Shown piece by piece: positions 8,553 to 17,657 of a stretch of DNA of 64,000 nucleotides. The notes beneath the pieces were generated by a model that ran no database searches, was not told where the DNA came from, and saw only the letters and a program-made list of their open reading frames with translations. Each line of letters opens with the position of its first letter. Position 1 is the first letter of the stretch. A program made the translations under genes and the position numbers. Source of the DNA: F1-120-MAGs238 sp964484185 (GTDB taxonomy: Bacteria; Planctomycetota; Phycisphaerae; Phycisphaerales; UBA1924); the NCBI GenBank assembly GCA_964484185.1, contig CAZAEQ010000008.1, forward strand, positions 62,001 to 126,000, read 5' to 3'.

Positions 8553-9167
8553 TCAATCTACTTGTCGCAGTTTTCGTGCCGCCAAGCGTGCCTGTAATTT
8601 GGCCATTGGCAGTCCCATGACCGTTGTTTCATCGCCGCTTGTCACAATCGGCCATCCCGCTTCAATGCGCTCGGCCAGGTTGTACGCGCCGGCCTTTCCA
8701 GCCCAATTGCCCGTCGCAACATACTCATCGATCTGTGACTCTTCCAGATTTCCAAACACGACCGATGCGGTATCAAAGAACAATTCCCGCGATCCCGTTT
8801 TGGTATCAACGATCGCCACACCCGTCAACACCTCATGCGAGCGTCCGACGAAATTGCGAATGATCTCGCGTGCTTCCGCGGCATCCCGTGGTGTTCCCAC
8901 AAGCTTGCCATCAACTACACACGTCGTATCAGCGCCAATCACCAATCGGTGCCGGCCCGGCGCCTGCGATGCCCCGGCCTGTGCTTTGAGATACGCCAGC
9001 GACATCACCCAATGCTGCGGCGAAACATCGCCAGGTTCCAGAACCGAATCCTCAACTCCCGGATGTTCTGCCTCATGCGCAATCCCTGCCGCAAGCAAAA
9101 ATGCACGCCGCCGCGGCGATCTGCTCGCCAGCAAAATACTCGGCTGTTCATTGTCCTTTTCGTTCAC
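8553..9167 (-). CDS. maf: Maf family nucleoside triphosphate pyrophosphatase
   Basis: Maf proteins hydrolyse nucleotides such as dTTP, UTP or modified NTPs to monophosphates. Motifs seen are ILLASRSPRRR at the N-terminus, VIGADTTCVVDG, GTPRDAAEA, and the C-terminal GKAGAYNLAERI. I chose the GTG at 9167 because AGGAAG sits 7 bases upstream and the frame then begins just before the conserved ILLASxSPRR motif. The frame stays open to an ATG at 9290, but that would add about 41 non-conserved residues. It is first in a minus-strand operon with a membrane protein and lpxK. The substrate subclass cannot be assigned by eye. Confidence 0.92.
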   Translation of the reverse strand: MNEKDNEQPSILLASRSPRRRAFLLAAGIAHEAEHPGVEDSVLEPGDVSPQHWVMSLAYLKAQAGASQAPGRHRLVIGADTTCVVDGKLVGTPRDAAEAREIIRNFVGRSHEVLTGVAIVDTKTGSRELFFDTASVVFGNLEESQIDEYVATGNWAGKAGAYNLAERIEAGWPIVTSGDETTVMGLPMAKLQARLAARKLRQVD

Positions 9168-9432
9168 GCACGTGCTTCCTTGCACTTTTAGATCGGCGTT
9201 CACTGCCGCAAAAAGAGAACCTTTCTCATCTGTTCTTTTGACTTCTGAATCACATACCCAGCCCATACCCGCCGCCTTCCCTGAATCCAACTATCCCCAT
9301 GCAGGCATCCTGCCCGCACCCACCACCCCCACCACGCCCTCGCTCACTTTGATACCGTTCCTGACGTTTCTTGTCACTCCCGGTTCATTTTTTCAGCATC
9401 TTCACACAAACTTTTGCATCGAAAGCCACCCA

Positions 9433-10215
9433 TTGAAAGCACACCTTGTTCAACTCAATATCGCCTGGGAAAACCCTGACGCCAATTTCAGGAAAGTGGA
9501 CCAACTTGTCCACTCTGCCAACCCGTCACCGAACGACCTGATTCTCTTGCCTGAGATGTTTGATTCGGGATTCTCATTTGCAGTTTCACGGACGGCCGAC
9601 ACCGGCGCAACTCTTACCTACCTGACCGATCTCGCCCGCCGCACGCGATGCACCGTCCACGGCCATCGCACTGTTATTGGTCCTGACAGTAAAGCCCGCA
9701 ATCGCGCGAGCATCATCTCCCCCGATGGCTTGCTCCTCGCCCAGTACGACAAGATCCACCTCTTTTCCTACGGCGGCGAAACCCAGCATATTTCCGCCGG
9801 CACTTCATTAGCCTCCTACACCTGGAACGATGCCACTGTCTGCCCCGCGATCTGCTACGACCTCCGATTCCCCGAACTCTTTCGCGCTGCCGTGCCCGCT
9901 GCCTCCATCTTTGCATTGGGCGCTTGCTGGCCCGCCGCTCGCCAACATCATCGCCGCACTCTCAGCCTGGCCCGCGCCATCGAAAATCAAGCCTTCGTGC
10001 TCATGTGCAATCGCTGCGGCACCGATCCCTCCCCAACTTCCACGATCTACGACGGCCACTCGATGATCATCGATCCAAAGGGCGAAATCCTTGCCGAGGC
10101 CGACGATTCCGAATGCGTGCTCTCCTCTGAAATAAACGTCGCCGATGCCCATGCCTGGCGCGCAAAGTTTCCTGCTTTGGGCGACTTGAAGTTCGGTATC
10201 AACTCTCCCACCTAA
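9433..10215 (+). CDS. Nitrilase-superfamily amidase, omega-amidase (YafV/Nit2) type
   Basis: The catalytic triad motifs are all present: Glu in ILLPEMFDSGF, Lys in YDKIHLF and Cys in AICYDLRFPELFR. ARAIENQAFVLMCNRCGTD and KFPALGD match the omega-amidase subgroup, which hydrolyses 2-oxoglutaramate or 2-oxosuccinamate to the oxoacid and ammonia. The open frame extends upstream to 8548, but that part only shadows maf. The family's usual N-terminus (xLKxxLVQLN) begins at TTG 9433, so I take TTG as the start; the ribosome-binding site is weak. The gene is divergent from maf across about 265 bp holding no other feature I can see. Confidence 0.88.
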   Translation: MKAHLVQLNIAWENPDANFRKVDQLVHSANPSPNDLILLPEMFDSGFSFAVSRTADTGATLTYLTDLARRTRCTVHGHRTVIGPDSKARNRASIISPDGLLLAQYDKIHLFSYGGETQHISAGTSLASYTWNDATVCPAICYDLRFPELFRAAVPAASIFALGACWPAARQHHRRTLSLARAIENQAFVLMCNRCGTDPSPTSTIYDGHSMIIDPKGEILAEADDSECVLSSEINVADAHAWRAKFPALGDLKFGINSPT

Positions 10216-10273
10216 GAGCGAGTCTCTACCACTCCTCATTCTGGGTCTTTCCACACTCGACTATCCTCTGCCC

Positions 10274-11062
10274 ATGACCACCGACCCGGCAACGCCCCAG
10301 CAAACCCAAACCCTCTCCGTCACCAACCTCAAAAAGGCATACGGGGATTTCATCGCAGTACGCGGCCTTTCCTTCAACCTCTCCCCCGGCGATGTCCTCG
10401 CACTGGTCGGCCCAAACGGTGCCGGCAAAACCACCACCATGCGGGCAATCTGCGGTATCCTCACGCCCAGCGAAGGGTCCATCTCCATCTCCGGTCACGA
10501 TCTGGCCAAAGACCCGATCGCCGCGAAATCACTGCTCGCCTATGTCCCCGATGATCCCAAACTCTTTGACGCCATGACCATCTGGGAACACCTCGAGTTC
10601 ATAGCGTCAACATACAACGTCGCCGACTGGAAGCCCAAAGCCGAGCGTCTCCTCGAAATGTTTGAATTGGTCCCCAAGAAAAAAACGCTCGCCATGGAGC
10701 TCTCACGCGGCATGCGCCAAAAAGTCGCGATCGCCTGCGCCTACCTCCACGATCCGCAATACATCCTCCTCGATGAACCGCTCACCGGCCTCGATCCCAT
10801 CGGCATCCGCACCATGAAAGACTCCATCGCCGACCGCGCCCGCGCCGGCGCTGCAATCGTCCTCTCGTCTCACCTCCTCAGCCTCGTCGAAGACATCTGC
10901 ACCGGCGTCCTCATCATGGCCAAGGGTGAACTGCGATTCAGCGGCACGATCGCGCAAGCCCGCGCGGCATTCGGCGAAGGCGATCCAAACGCCTCACTCG
11001 AATCAGTGTTCTTCAACGCCACCAGAGAAACACCCGCTCCAGTCGCGGAGACTCCTCTGTGA
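10274..11062 (+). CDS. ABC transporter ATP-binding protein
   Basis: This is the cytosolic ATPase subunit of an ABC exporter. It has Walker A GPNGAGKTTTM (about residue 50), a signature-like MELSRGMRQKVAIACA, Walker B YILLDEPLTGLDP and the H-loop LSSHLLSLVED. The 262-residue length is normal. Its stop overlaps the GTG start of the permease gene by 4 bases (GTGA), so the two subunits are coupled. The substrate is unknown; the arrangement resembles ABC-2-like exporters. Confidence 0.93.
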   Translation: MTTDPATPQQTQTLSVTNLKKAYGDFIAVRGLSFNLSPGDVLALVGPNGAGKTTTMRAICGILTPSEGSISISGHDLAKDPIAAKSLLAYVPDDPKLFDAMTIWEHLEFIASTYNVADWKPKAERLLEMFELVPKKKTLAMELSRGMRQKVAIACAYLHDPQYILLDEPLTGLDPIGIRTMKDSIADRARAGAAIVLSSHLLSLVEDICTGVLIMAKGELRFSGTIAQARAAFGEGDPNASLESVFFNATRETPAPVAETPL

Positions 11063-12726
11063 GCGATCCAGTCTCCGCACCAGCAGTCCCCGCCTTCAGC
11101 CGCGCATTTCTCCCGCGCGGCCTGATCACGCTCATCTTCCTGCGCTACAAAGCCGTCCTCCGCCGCCTCGTTTTCGGCAGCGCGAAACGCCGACTCTTCA
11201 CATTCCTGGGCCTGGGGCTCATGGCCGTCTACATCCTTCCCAATCTATTCCTCAACCGAAAGTCTTTCTTCACAGAAGAGGGCGTAAAAACCTGGCTTCC
11301 CGTCTTTGTGGTCTTCTTCATCATCTCGCAGATCTTCGTCAAATCTCGCCGCGACCCCATGGTCTTCCAGCCCGCAGAGATCGATCTCGTCGTCCCCGGT
11401 CCATTCTCCCGCCGCCAGCTCGTCCTCTATCAGGTCCTCTACCAGATCGGACCGCTCGTCGCCATGGGTTTCTGGATGGCACTTTTCATCAAGTCCGGCG
11501 GCAGCTACCTCTCCGCCGCACTTGGCATCATGCTCCTCTTCTTCGCAATCAACCTCGTCGCCGGCATCATCAACACCTCCCTCGGCATCCTCCAGAACAT
11601 CTCGCGCTTCATCGTTCCAACCCTCTTTCTCATCCTCGGCATCGCTCTCTACTTCGCCGTTCGCTCAGCGCCGCCATTTCCGGATATCACCAGTCTCCCG
11701 CAGCTCCTGGATTGGGTGACCAAGCTCCGTCAAACCCCGATCATCGAAGCGATGTGTATCCCCGTAAAGCCCTTCGCCAATGTGCTTGCTGGCTCGAGCC
11801 TGATCAAATCGCTCCCCTGGGCCGCCTTCGCGTTCATCATCGACATCGCACTCATCATCCTCTTTATCGCAGTCGACCGCGGCGAAGTTGAATCCATGGT
11901 CCTCCACAGTCAGAAGCAACTCGCTAGGGCCCAGGTTGCACGCCGCTCAGGAATTTCAAACCCAGAGGCCGCCGCACAACGCCAGCTCCCCATGCTCCCC
12001 AGCTTTGGCGGCATCGGCCCGCTCATCTGGCGACAACTCACAATCATGTACCGCAGTACCGGCGCGATTGTGCTGTCCGCAATTCTCATCATTGTGGTCG
12101 TCAGCTGCGCGGTTCTCGCCCAATCCGCGCCCGAAAAAGCAACGCTCGGAATCATGGTACTTGTCTCGGTGCTTTCATGTTTCGCCCTGTCGCAGGTCAT
12201 CAGGTGTGACTTCCGGTCCGACCTCGACAACATGCCGTTGTTCAAGACACTCCCGATTCCCGCGGGCAGACTTGTCATGGGCCAACTCGCGGCTCCGGTG
12301 CTCATCATCGCATGCGTCCAGAGCCTGGCCTGTCTCGGACTTGCAATCGGCTCTTTATCAATCACTAACGCCCTCTACGCCATCCTCATCATTGTTTCCG
12401 CACTTCCATTCAGCGCAATGCTCATCGCGATCGACAACACCGTCTTCCTGCTCGCGCCCGTCCGCTCCATGCAAAGCTCGATGCAGGCCGGTGTAGACCC
12501 ATCGCAGATCGCCCGCATCATGCTCATCACCCTCGCCAAATTCGCCGCCACCTTCGCCGTCCTCGCCCTCATCGGCCTCCCAACCTGGGGAATCTATGTC
12601 CTCGCAGGTCCAATCGTCGCCTTCCTCCTCGCCCTCGTTCTCTCATCAGTCATGATCTTCGCGCTCGTCATCGCCTGCGCCAAGGCCTTTGAAGCATTCA
12701 ACGTTGCCGATGATCAACCTGCGTGA
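11059..12726 (+). CDS. ABC exporter permease (putative ABC exporter family)
   Basis: A 555-residue membrane protein with many hydrophobic helices arranged in two halves, separated by a soluble segment around residues 285-320. The text around AEIDLVVPGPFSRRQLVLYQ resembles the PF16962-like putative ABC exporter group. The start is a GTG overlapping the stop of the ATPase gene. Its TGA stop directly abuts the stop of convergent mnmA, the two forming the palindrome TGATCA. The exported substrate is unknown. Confidence 0.85.
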   Translation: MSDPVSAPAVPAFSRAFLPRGLITLIFLRYKAVLRRLVFGSAKRRLFTFLGLGLMAVYILPNLFLNRKSFFTEEGVKTWLPVFVVFFIISQIFVKSRRDPMVFQPAEIDLVVPGPFSRRQLVLYQVLYQIGPLVAMGFWMALFIKSGGSYLSAALGIMLLFFAINLVAGIINTSLGILQNISRFIVPTLFLILGIALYFAVRSAPPFPDITSLPQLLDWVTKLRQTPIIEAMCIPVKPFANVLAGSSLIKSLPWAAFAFIIDIALIILFIAVDRGEVESMVLHSQKQLARAQVARRSGISNPEAAAQRQLPMLPSFGGIGPLIWRQLTIMYRSTGAIVLSAILIIVVVSCAVLAQSAPEKATLGIMVLVSVLSCFALSQVIRCDFRSDLDNMPLFKTLPIPAGRLVMGQLAAPVLIIACVQSLACLGLAIGSLSITNALYAILIIVSALPFSAMLIAIDNTVFLLAPVRSMQSSMQAGVDPSQIARIMLITLAKFAATFAVLALIGLPTWGIYVLAGPIVAFLLALVLSSVMIFALVIACAKAFEAFNVADDQPA

Positions 12727-13926
12727 TCAAACCGGCTCAACCCGCGTGCTCGAAGCGATCCACCCGCCGCCAATCACCCAGTCCGGCTCATCAAAGTCAT
12801 ACAGCACAACCGCCTGGCCGGGCGCGACCGCCTGCTGCGGCGCATCAAACTCTACAACAAACTTCCCGCGCCGACCCGATGGCCCCGCCTCCGCCTCTTC
12901 CGCATTAATCACACGCACCTGCGCTGCCACCGGCTGCGAGTTATACCGATACCGAGCCCACACCCGCCGCGTTCCCACCGGCTCATCAATCAACCAGTTC
13001 GCTTCCGCGCCAACGCATCCAATCGAAGCCAATTCCTCGCGTGTCCCCACCACCACCGTATTCGTCTTCGCATCCTTCCCGACCACATAAATCGGATACC
13101 CCAGCGACACGCTCACGCCCCGCCGCTGTCCGATCGTGAACTTATGTTGCCCGCCGTGCTCACCCAGGACCTTACCGCTGGTGTCAACGACATTGCCGCT
13201 ATGCAGCGTCCCCGGCCGCTTGCGCTCTACCAGCCCCGCATAGTCATTATCCGGTACAAAACAAATTTCCTGACTGTCCGGCTTGTCAAACACCGGCAAT
13301 CCAAATTCCTTCGCCAAGTCCCGCACCTGGCTCTTGGGCAATTCACCAATCGGAAACATCATGTGTGCCAGTTGCTCACGCTTCGCGCCAAACAACACAT
13401 ACGACTGATCTTTTGTCCCATCGATCCCGCGCCGCAACTGCAACCCGCCCTCGCCCTTAACAATCCGCGCGTAATGCCCGCTCGCTACAAAGTCCGCGCC
13501 GATCTGCTTCGCATATTCGTGCAGCTTTCCAAACTTCAACCAGTCGTTACAGCGCACGCACGGATTCGGCGTCCTTCCATCCACATACTCATCCACAAAG
13601 TAATCAATGATCCGCGAAAAGTCTTTCTTGAAATTGCACACATAAAACGGCACACCAATTTCCGCTGCCACCAGCCGCGCATCCGCCGCATCATTGATCG
13701 AACAACACCCCTGGTGCCCAATCTTGATCCGGCTCATCGCCCCCGGCTTCTCCAGATCACACGCCTCCGCCGGAACCATCTCATCCAGAGTTTCCCCCGG
13801 CGACCCCAATCGCATGAAACACCCAACCACCTCATACCCCTGCCGCGCAAGCATCGCCGCGGCAACGGATGAATCCACCCCGCCTGACATCGCCACCAGA
13901 ACCTTGCCTTTTGAAGCCGCTTTCAC
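12727..13926 (-). CDS. mnmA: tRNA-specific 2-thiouridylase MnmA
   Basis: MnmA thiolates U34 at C2 in tRNAs for Lys, Glu and Gln. Motifs are the PP-loop VAMSGGVDSSVAAAML at the N-terminus, NPCVRCNDWLKFG with the first catalytic Cys, FASGHYAR-type sequence (DFVASGHYARI), DQSYVLFG and SQEICFVPDNDYAG with the second catalytic Cys. The 399-residue length is usual. The start is GTG, lying just before the conserved KVLVAMSGG. It is convergent with the ABC permease with zero spacing and shows no operon partner. Confidence 0.95.
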   Translation of the reverse strand: MKAASKGKVLVAMSGGVDSSVAAAMLARQGYEVVGCFMRLGSPGETLDEMVPAEACDLEKPGAMSRIKIGHQGCCSINDAADARLVAAEIGVPFYVCNFKKDFSRIIDYFVDEYVDGRTPNPCVRCNDWLKFGKLHEYAKQIGADFVASGHYARIVKGEGGLQLRRGIDGTKDQSYVLFGAKREQLAHMMFPIGELPKSQVRDLAKEFGLPVFDKPDSQEICFVPDNDYAGLVERKRPGTLHSGNVVDTSGKVLGEHGGQHKFTIGQRRGVSVSLGYPIYVVGKDAKTNTVVVGTREELASIGCVGAEANWLIDEPVGTRRVWARYRYNSQPVAAQVRVINAEEAEAGPSGRRGKFVVEFDAPQQAVAPGQAVVLYDFDEPDWVIGGGWIASSTRVEPV

Positions 13927-13970
13927 CCCAAAGGATAGGAGCGGATTTCCCGCGAACTTTCAACCCAAAA

Positions 13971-15041
13971 TCACTGCTCCCGCACCTCATATCCCTCAAC
14001 CTGAGCCGGCCGCTCCAGATACACACCCTGCGGCTTCACCGCCTTCGTCGCCTCTCCACTTGGCCTCAGATCAACCGGCGGCGGCGCGGCATAGTTACGC
14101 GACTGCGCTTCCGCACGCTCCGCATGCAGCTTCTGCATCATCCGCGAATCGCGATCCGATTCCGCTGCTGCACTCTCCACTGCCCACACGCTCAACATCG
14201 CAAGTTGCCCAAGCCCGATCAGAAACATCACCCAGCCGCATCCCACCGCAAAAAACATCAACAGGAAAATTCCAAACGACACAAAACCCACAAAGTTGGG
14301 CAGCTCACGAAACTGAAAACTGATAATCAATGCGGGCACACTGACACACAGCACATACGCGCACGTCCGCAGCCTCATCTCCAGTGCCTCATCCCGCGCC
14401 CAATACGCCAGACTCGCAAGGTGGAAACACAAAAATCCGATCCCGGTCAATCCCACCAGAAAACAAACACCAATACCTGCCGCGATATATCCCACACTCG
14501 GCGGCACAACACTCCACCCAGGAACCACTTGTATGCCCGGATTCGCCGCAAGCAAAATCGACAATTGCCACGCAGACAATCCCGCCGCAATCACCCACGC
14601 AAACTGTGACAACCGCGCAACCCACCGACTCTTCGCCCATTCCTTCTTAAGTTCATCTGCATCAACCACCAGACTCCTTCGGTCAGCAGTCAACAAAAAT
14701 ACTGCCCCGGTCCAACACAGACAGCACACAAGCCAGATCAATCGCGGCGCGATCTCGTCCCTCATTCCCATTGAAACCAGAAAAGTCCCGATCGATGTCA
14801 CGCTCGTCGCCAGCCCGATCCAGCACGCCGATGCCAGAAAATTCAAATAGCTCGCCGGCGCATCCGTGATGGTGTCCCCGAGCCTCCGCGTGCTCCGGTC
14901 CGCTCGAATCGCAACACCACACTCCGGACAGGCCCCGCCTGGATCAATCCCCTTCAGGTCATACCCGCACTTGCGACACTGAATTGATCCCTCAATCCGC
15001 GGCAAGCTCCGCCCACGAAGTATCTCATTTCCTACCGGCAT
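13971..15041 (-). CDS. Zinc-ribbon multi-pass membrane protein
   Basis: Residues about 21-42 carry CRKCGYDLKG...CPECG, a zinc-ribbon type common at the N-terminus of planctomycete membrane proteins. About six to seven hydrophobic segments follow, then a hydrophilic tail with Pro-rich sequence. No catalytic motif is visible. No ribosome-binding site is seen; a TATAGT hexamer ends 5 bases before the ATG, so a leaderless transcript is possible. A smaller zinc-ribbon membrane protein lies at 19903-20391. Confidence 0.82.
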   Translation of the reverse strand: MPVGNEILRGRSLPRIEGSIQCRKCGYDLKGIDPGGACPECGVAIRADRSTRRLGDTITDAPASYLNFLASACWIGLATSVTSIGTFLVSMGMRDEIAPRLIWLVCCLCWTGAVFLLTADRRSLVVDADELKKEWAKSRWVARLSQFAWVIAAGLSAWQLSILLAANPGIQVVPGWSVVPPSVGYIAAGIGVCFLVGLTGIGFLCFHLASLAYWARDEALEMRLRTCAYVLCVSVPALIISFQFRELPNFVGFVSFGIFLLMFFAVGCGWVMFLIGLGQLAMLSVWAVESAAAESDRDSRMMQKLHAERAEAQSRNYAAPPPVDLRPSGEATKAVKPQGVYLERPAQVEGYEVREQ

Positions 15042-15141
15042 ACCACACTATACAAAATTCCAGCGATGTCGGCTGCATCAAAAGTCCGAACAACTTGCCA
15101 ACACCACTCAATTTCAGCAACTTTTGCGTCTGATGGCTATC

Positions 15142-16842
15142 TCAGGCCCGCGTCACCCTTCGATACTTCATCCGGTGCGGCTGATCAGCCTGTGTCCCGA
15201 GCCGCTTATGACGCTCCTCCTCATAGCTCGACCAGTTCCCATGATGGAAGTGCAGTGTCGCATCCCCCTCAAACGCCAGAATGTGCGTCGCCAGTCGATC
15301 CAAAAACCATCGATCGTGGCTGATGATCACGGCTGTGCCCGCAAAATTCTCGAGCGCCTCTTCCAGCGCCCGCATCACGTTCACATCGATGTCGTTCGTC
15401 GGCTCGTCAAGCAGCAGCACATTGGCCCCCGCCTTCAGCAACCGCGCCAGATGCACGCGATTTCTCTCGCCGCCCGACAAATTCTCCACCATCTTCTGCT
15501 GATCAGTCCCCGAAAATCCAAACTTCGACACATACGCGCGGCTGTTCATCTTCACTTTGCCAAGCCGCACTTCCTCATTGCCATCCGAAATCGCCGCCCA
15601 CACGTTCTTGCCATCGGGCAGCGAATCGCGCGACTGCTCAACATACGAAAGCGACACCGACTCGCCCACGCGCAGCACTCCGCTATCCGGTTGCTCCATC
15701 CCCATGATCATCCTGAACAACGTCGTCTTACCCGCGCCGTTGGGCCCCACCACTCCGACGATCGCGCCAGGCGGAATCGAGAAATTCACATTGTCCAACA
15801 GCAGCGTGTCGCCATACGCCTTCGACACATTCTTCGCCTCGATCACCAGATCACCAAGTCGCGGCCCCGGCGGAATATAAATCTCAAGCTCCGCCGCCCG
15901 TTTCTCCTGATCCTCATTGAGCATCCGCTCATACGCCCCCACACGCGCTTTCGACTTTGCCTGTCTTCCCTTAGGGTTCTGCCGCACCCATTCCAGTTCT
16001 TTCGCCAGCGTTTTCTGCCGCGTAGATTCCTGCTTCTCTTCCAAACGCAACCGCGTCTGCTTCTGCTCAAGCCACCCGGTGTAATTCCCCTTGTACGGAA
16101 TTCCATTGCCGCGATCAAGCTCCAAAATCCATCCCGCCACATTGTCCAAAAAGTACCGATCGTGCGTCACCGCAATCACTGTGCCCGCATACCGCTGCAA
16201 GTGCTGCTCGAGCCACTGCACACTCTCCGCGTCCAAGTGGTTCGTCGGCTCATCAAGCAACAGCACATCCGGGTTCGACAACAGCAACTGACACAGCGCC
16301 ACACGCCGCCGCTCTCCACCCGAAAGCGTCTCGCACGTCGACTCCTTGGGCGGACACCGCAGCGCATCCATCGCCATCTCAATCTGGCTGTCCAGCGACC
16401 ACGCATCGATCGCTTCCAGTTTCTCCTGCAAATCCCCCGACCGCGCCAGCACCTTCTCCATCTCATCCGGTTTCAAATTCGGATCACACAGCTTCTCATT
16501 CAGCCGGTCATACTCATCCATCAACTTCGTCACCTGGCTCGCGCCCTCGCGCACCACTTCTTCCACCGTCCGCTTCTCATGCTTCAGCGGCTCCTGCTCA
16601 AGGAACCCAACCCGAAACCCCGGCGCCATATCGATCTTGCCTTCAAACTGCTTGTCCTGCCCGGCCAGAATCTTCAAGAGCGTCGACTTCCCCGCCCCGT
16701 TCAACCCCAGCACACCAATCTTGGCCCCATAGAAATAGGACAGATAAATGTCCTTCAAAATCTGCTTCTGATTAATCGTCTTCGTCACGCCCAGCATCGA
16801 GTAGATGATGCGTTGCGTTTCCCCGTTTGTGTTACTCGCCAT
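15142..16842 (-). CDS. ettA: Energy-dependent translational throttle protein EttA (ABC-F)
   Basis: EttA is an ABC-F ATPase that binds the ribosomal E site and gates elongation according to ATP/ADP level. It has two ABC domains: Walker A GLNGAGKSTLL with signature ETLSGGERRRVALC, and Walker A GPNGAGKTTLF with signature ENLSGGERNRVHLA. Both Walker B regions read LLLDEPTN. The arm and linker are present with QKQTRLRLEEKQE and the EttA-type WVRQNPKGRQAKSKAR. I take the second ATG at 16842 because AAGG is 6 bases before it and abuts the first ATG at 16848. The product is about 566 residues. Confidence 0.95.
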   Translation of the reverse strand: MASNTNGETQRIIYSMLGVTKTINQKQILKDIYLSYFYGAKIGVLGLNGAGKSTLLKILAGQDKQFEGKIDMAPGFRVGFLEQEPLKHEKRTVEEVVREGASQVTKLMDEYDRLNEKLCDPNLKPDEMEKVLARSGDLQEKLEAIDAWSLDSQIEMAMDALRCPPKESTCETLSGGERRRVALCQLLLSNPDVLLLDEPTNHLDAESVQWLEQHLQRYAGTVIAVTHDRYFLDNVAGWILELDRGNGIPYKGNYTGWLEQKQTRLRLEEKQESTRQKTLAKELEWVRQNPKGRQAKSKARVGAYERMLNEDQEKRAAELEIYIPPGPRLGDLVIEAKNVSKAYGDTLLLDNVNFSIPPGAIVGVVGPNGAGKTTLFRMIMGMEQPDSGVLRVGESVSLSYVEQSRDSLPDGKNVWAAISDGNEEVRLGKVKMNSRAYVSKFGFSGTDQQKMVENLSGGERNRVHLARLLKAGANVLLLDEPTNDIDVNVMRALEEALENFAGTAVIISHDRWFLDRLATHILAFEGDATLHFHHGNWSSYEEERHKRLGTQADQPHRMKYRRVTRA

Positions 16843-16962
16843 ATGCATCCTTGCGGCCAGTTCCTGAGTCCCAGCGGCCGTACCACATCGTAGTGCGCGA
16901 GTTTCTACAGCAACCGATCCCGATAGCCATCACGCCGCCCATTCCAACGCCCGCTCCAACTC

Positions 16963-17631
16963 CTATTCAATAACCACCGCCATCGCAAACCCATCCCATC
17001 CCTTCGCTCCCACCGTCTGAATCGCTGTCGCTTCTACGCGCTTCTCCCTTCCCATCATCTCAAGCACTCTTCTCGCCCCCTTCACCCCCTCATCCTCACT
17101 CCCCGCTTCCGTCACCTTTCCATCACGCACCACATTGTCCACAACAATGATCGTTCCCCTTCGCGACAACTTCATCGCCCATTCAAAATAATCCGCGTTG
17201 CTCGGCTTGTCCGCATCAATAAACACAAAGTCAAACGGCTCGCGATTCTCCGCCGCAATCTTGGGCAAACTCTCACTCGCTTTCCCCACACGCACCTCAA
17301 CAACCTTCTCCAACCCCGCCATCGCAATGTTCTTTTCCGCCACTTTCGCAAACTCCGGATTCAATTCCAGTGTCGTCACTCGTCCACCCACAGGCAACCC
17401 TCTCCCCATCCAGATCGAGCTATACCCGCCCAGCGTCCCCACCTCTAGCACATTCCTGCTTCCATTGCTCCGCACCAGAAGCTGCAACAACTTCCCCTGC
17501 GCAGCAGTCACGCTGATCTCCGGCAATCCTGCCACAGAGCTCGCTTTGAGCACTCGCTCCATCACGTCATCCCGCAAGTTGAGTACTGAATCAAAATACG
17601 AATCAACCTTCGTCCACGCTGCTTCGCTCAT
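16963..17631 (-). CDS. Class I SAM-dependent O-methyltransferase
   Basis: A 222-residue protein of the cation-dependent catechol/caffeoyl-CoA O-methyltransferase type. The SAM-binding motif is NVLEVGTLGGYSSIWMGR, followed by TTLELNPEFAKVAEKN. FDFVFIDADKPSNADYFEWA carries the metal-binding Asp, and IIVVDNVVRDG the next conserved Asp-Asn. A GGAG site 7 bases upstream supports the start. The phosphatase gene lies 26 bp upstream on the same strand, so an operon is likely. The methyl acceptor is unknown. Confidence 0.92.
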   Translation of the reverse strand: MSEAAWTKVDSYFDSVLNLRDDVMERVLKASSVAGLPEISVTAAQGKLLQLLVRSNGSRNVLEVGTLGGYSSIWMGRGLPVGGRVTTLELNPEFAKVAEKNIAMAGLEKVVEVRVGKASESLPKIAAENREPFDFVFIDADKPSNADYFEWAMKLSRRGTIIVVDNVVRDGKVTEAGSEDEGVKGARRVLEMMGREKRVEATAIQTVGAKGWDGFAMAVVIE

Positions 17632-17657
17632 CGCTCATCTCCATCAACATTTCAGAT

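Noticed and set aside
8548..9432. N-terminal extension of the nitrilase frame over maf
   Set aside because: This part is antisense to maf and lacks conserved residues; the nitrilase fold begins at 9433.
13144..14609. Plus-strand open frames over mnmA and the zinc-ribbon gene
   Set aside because: Shadows of well-supported minus-strand genes.
15124..16893. 589-codon plus-strand open frame
   Set aside because: Antisense shadow of ettA; Arg/His/Leu-rich composition and no motif.
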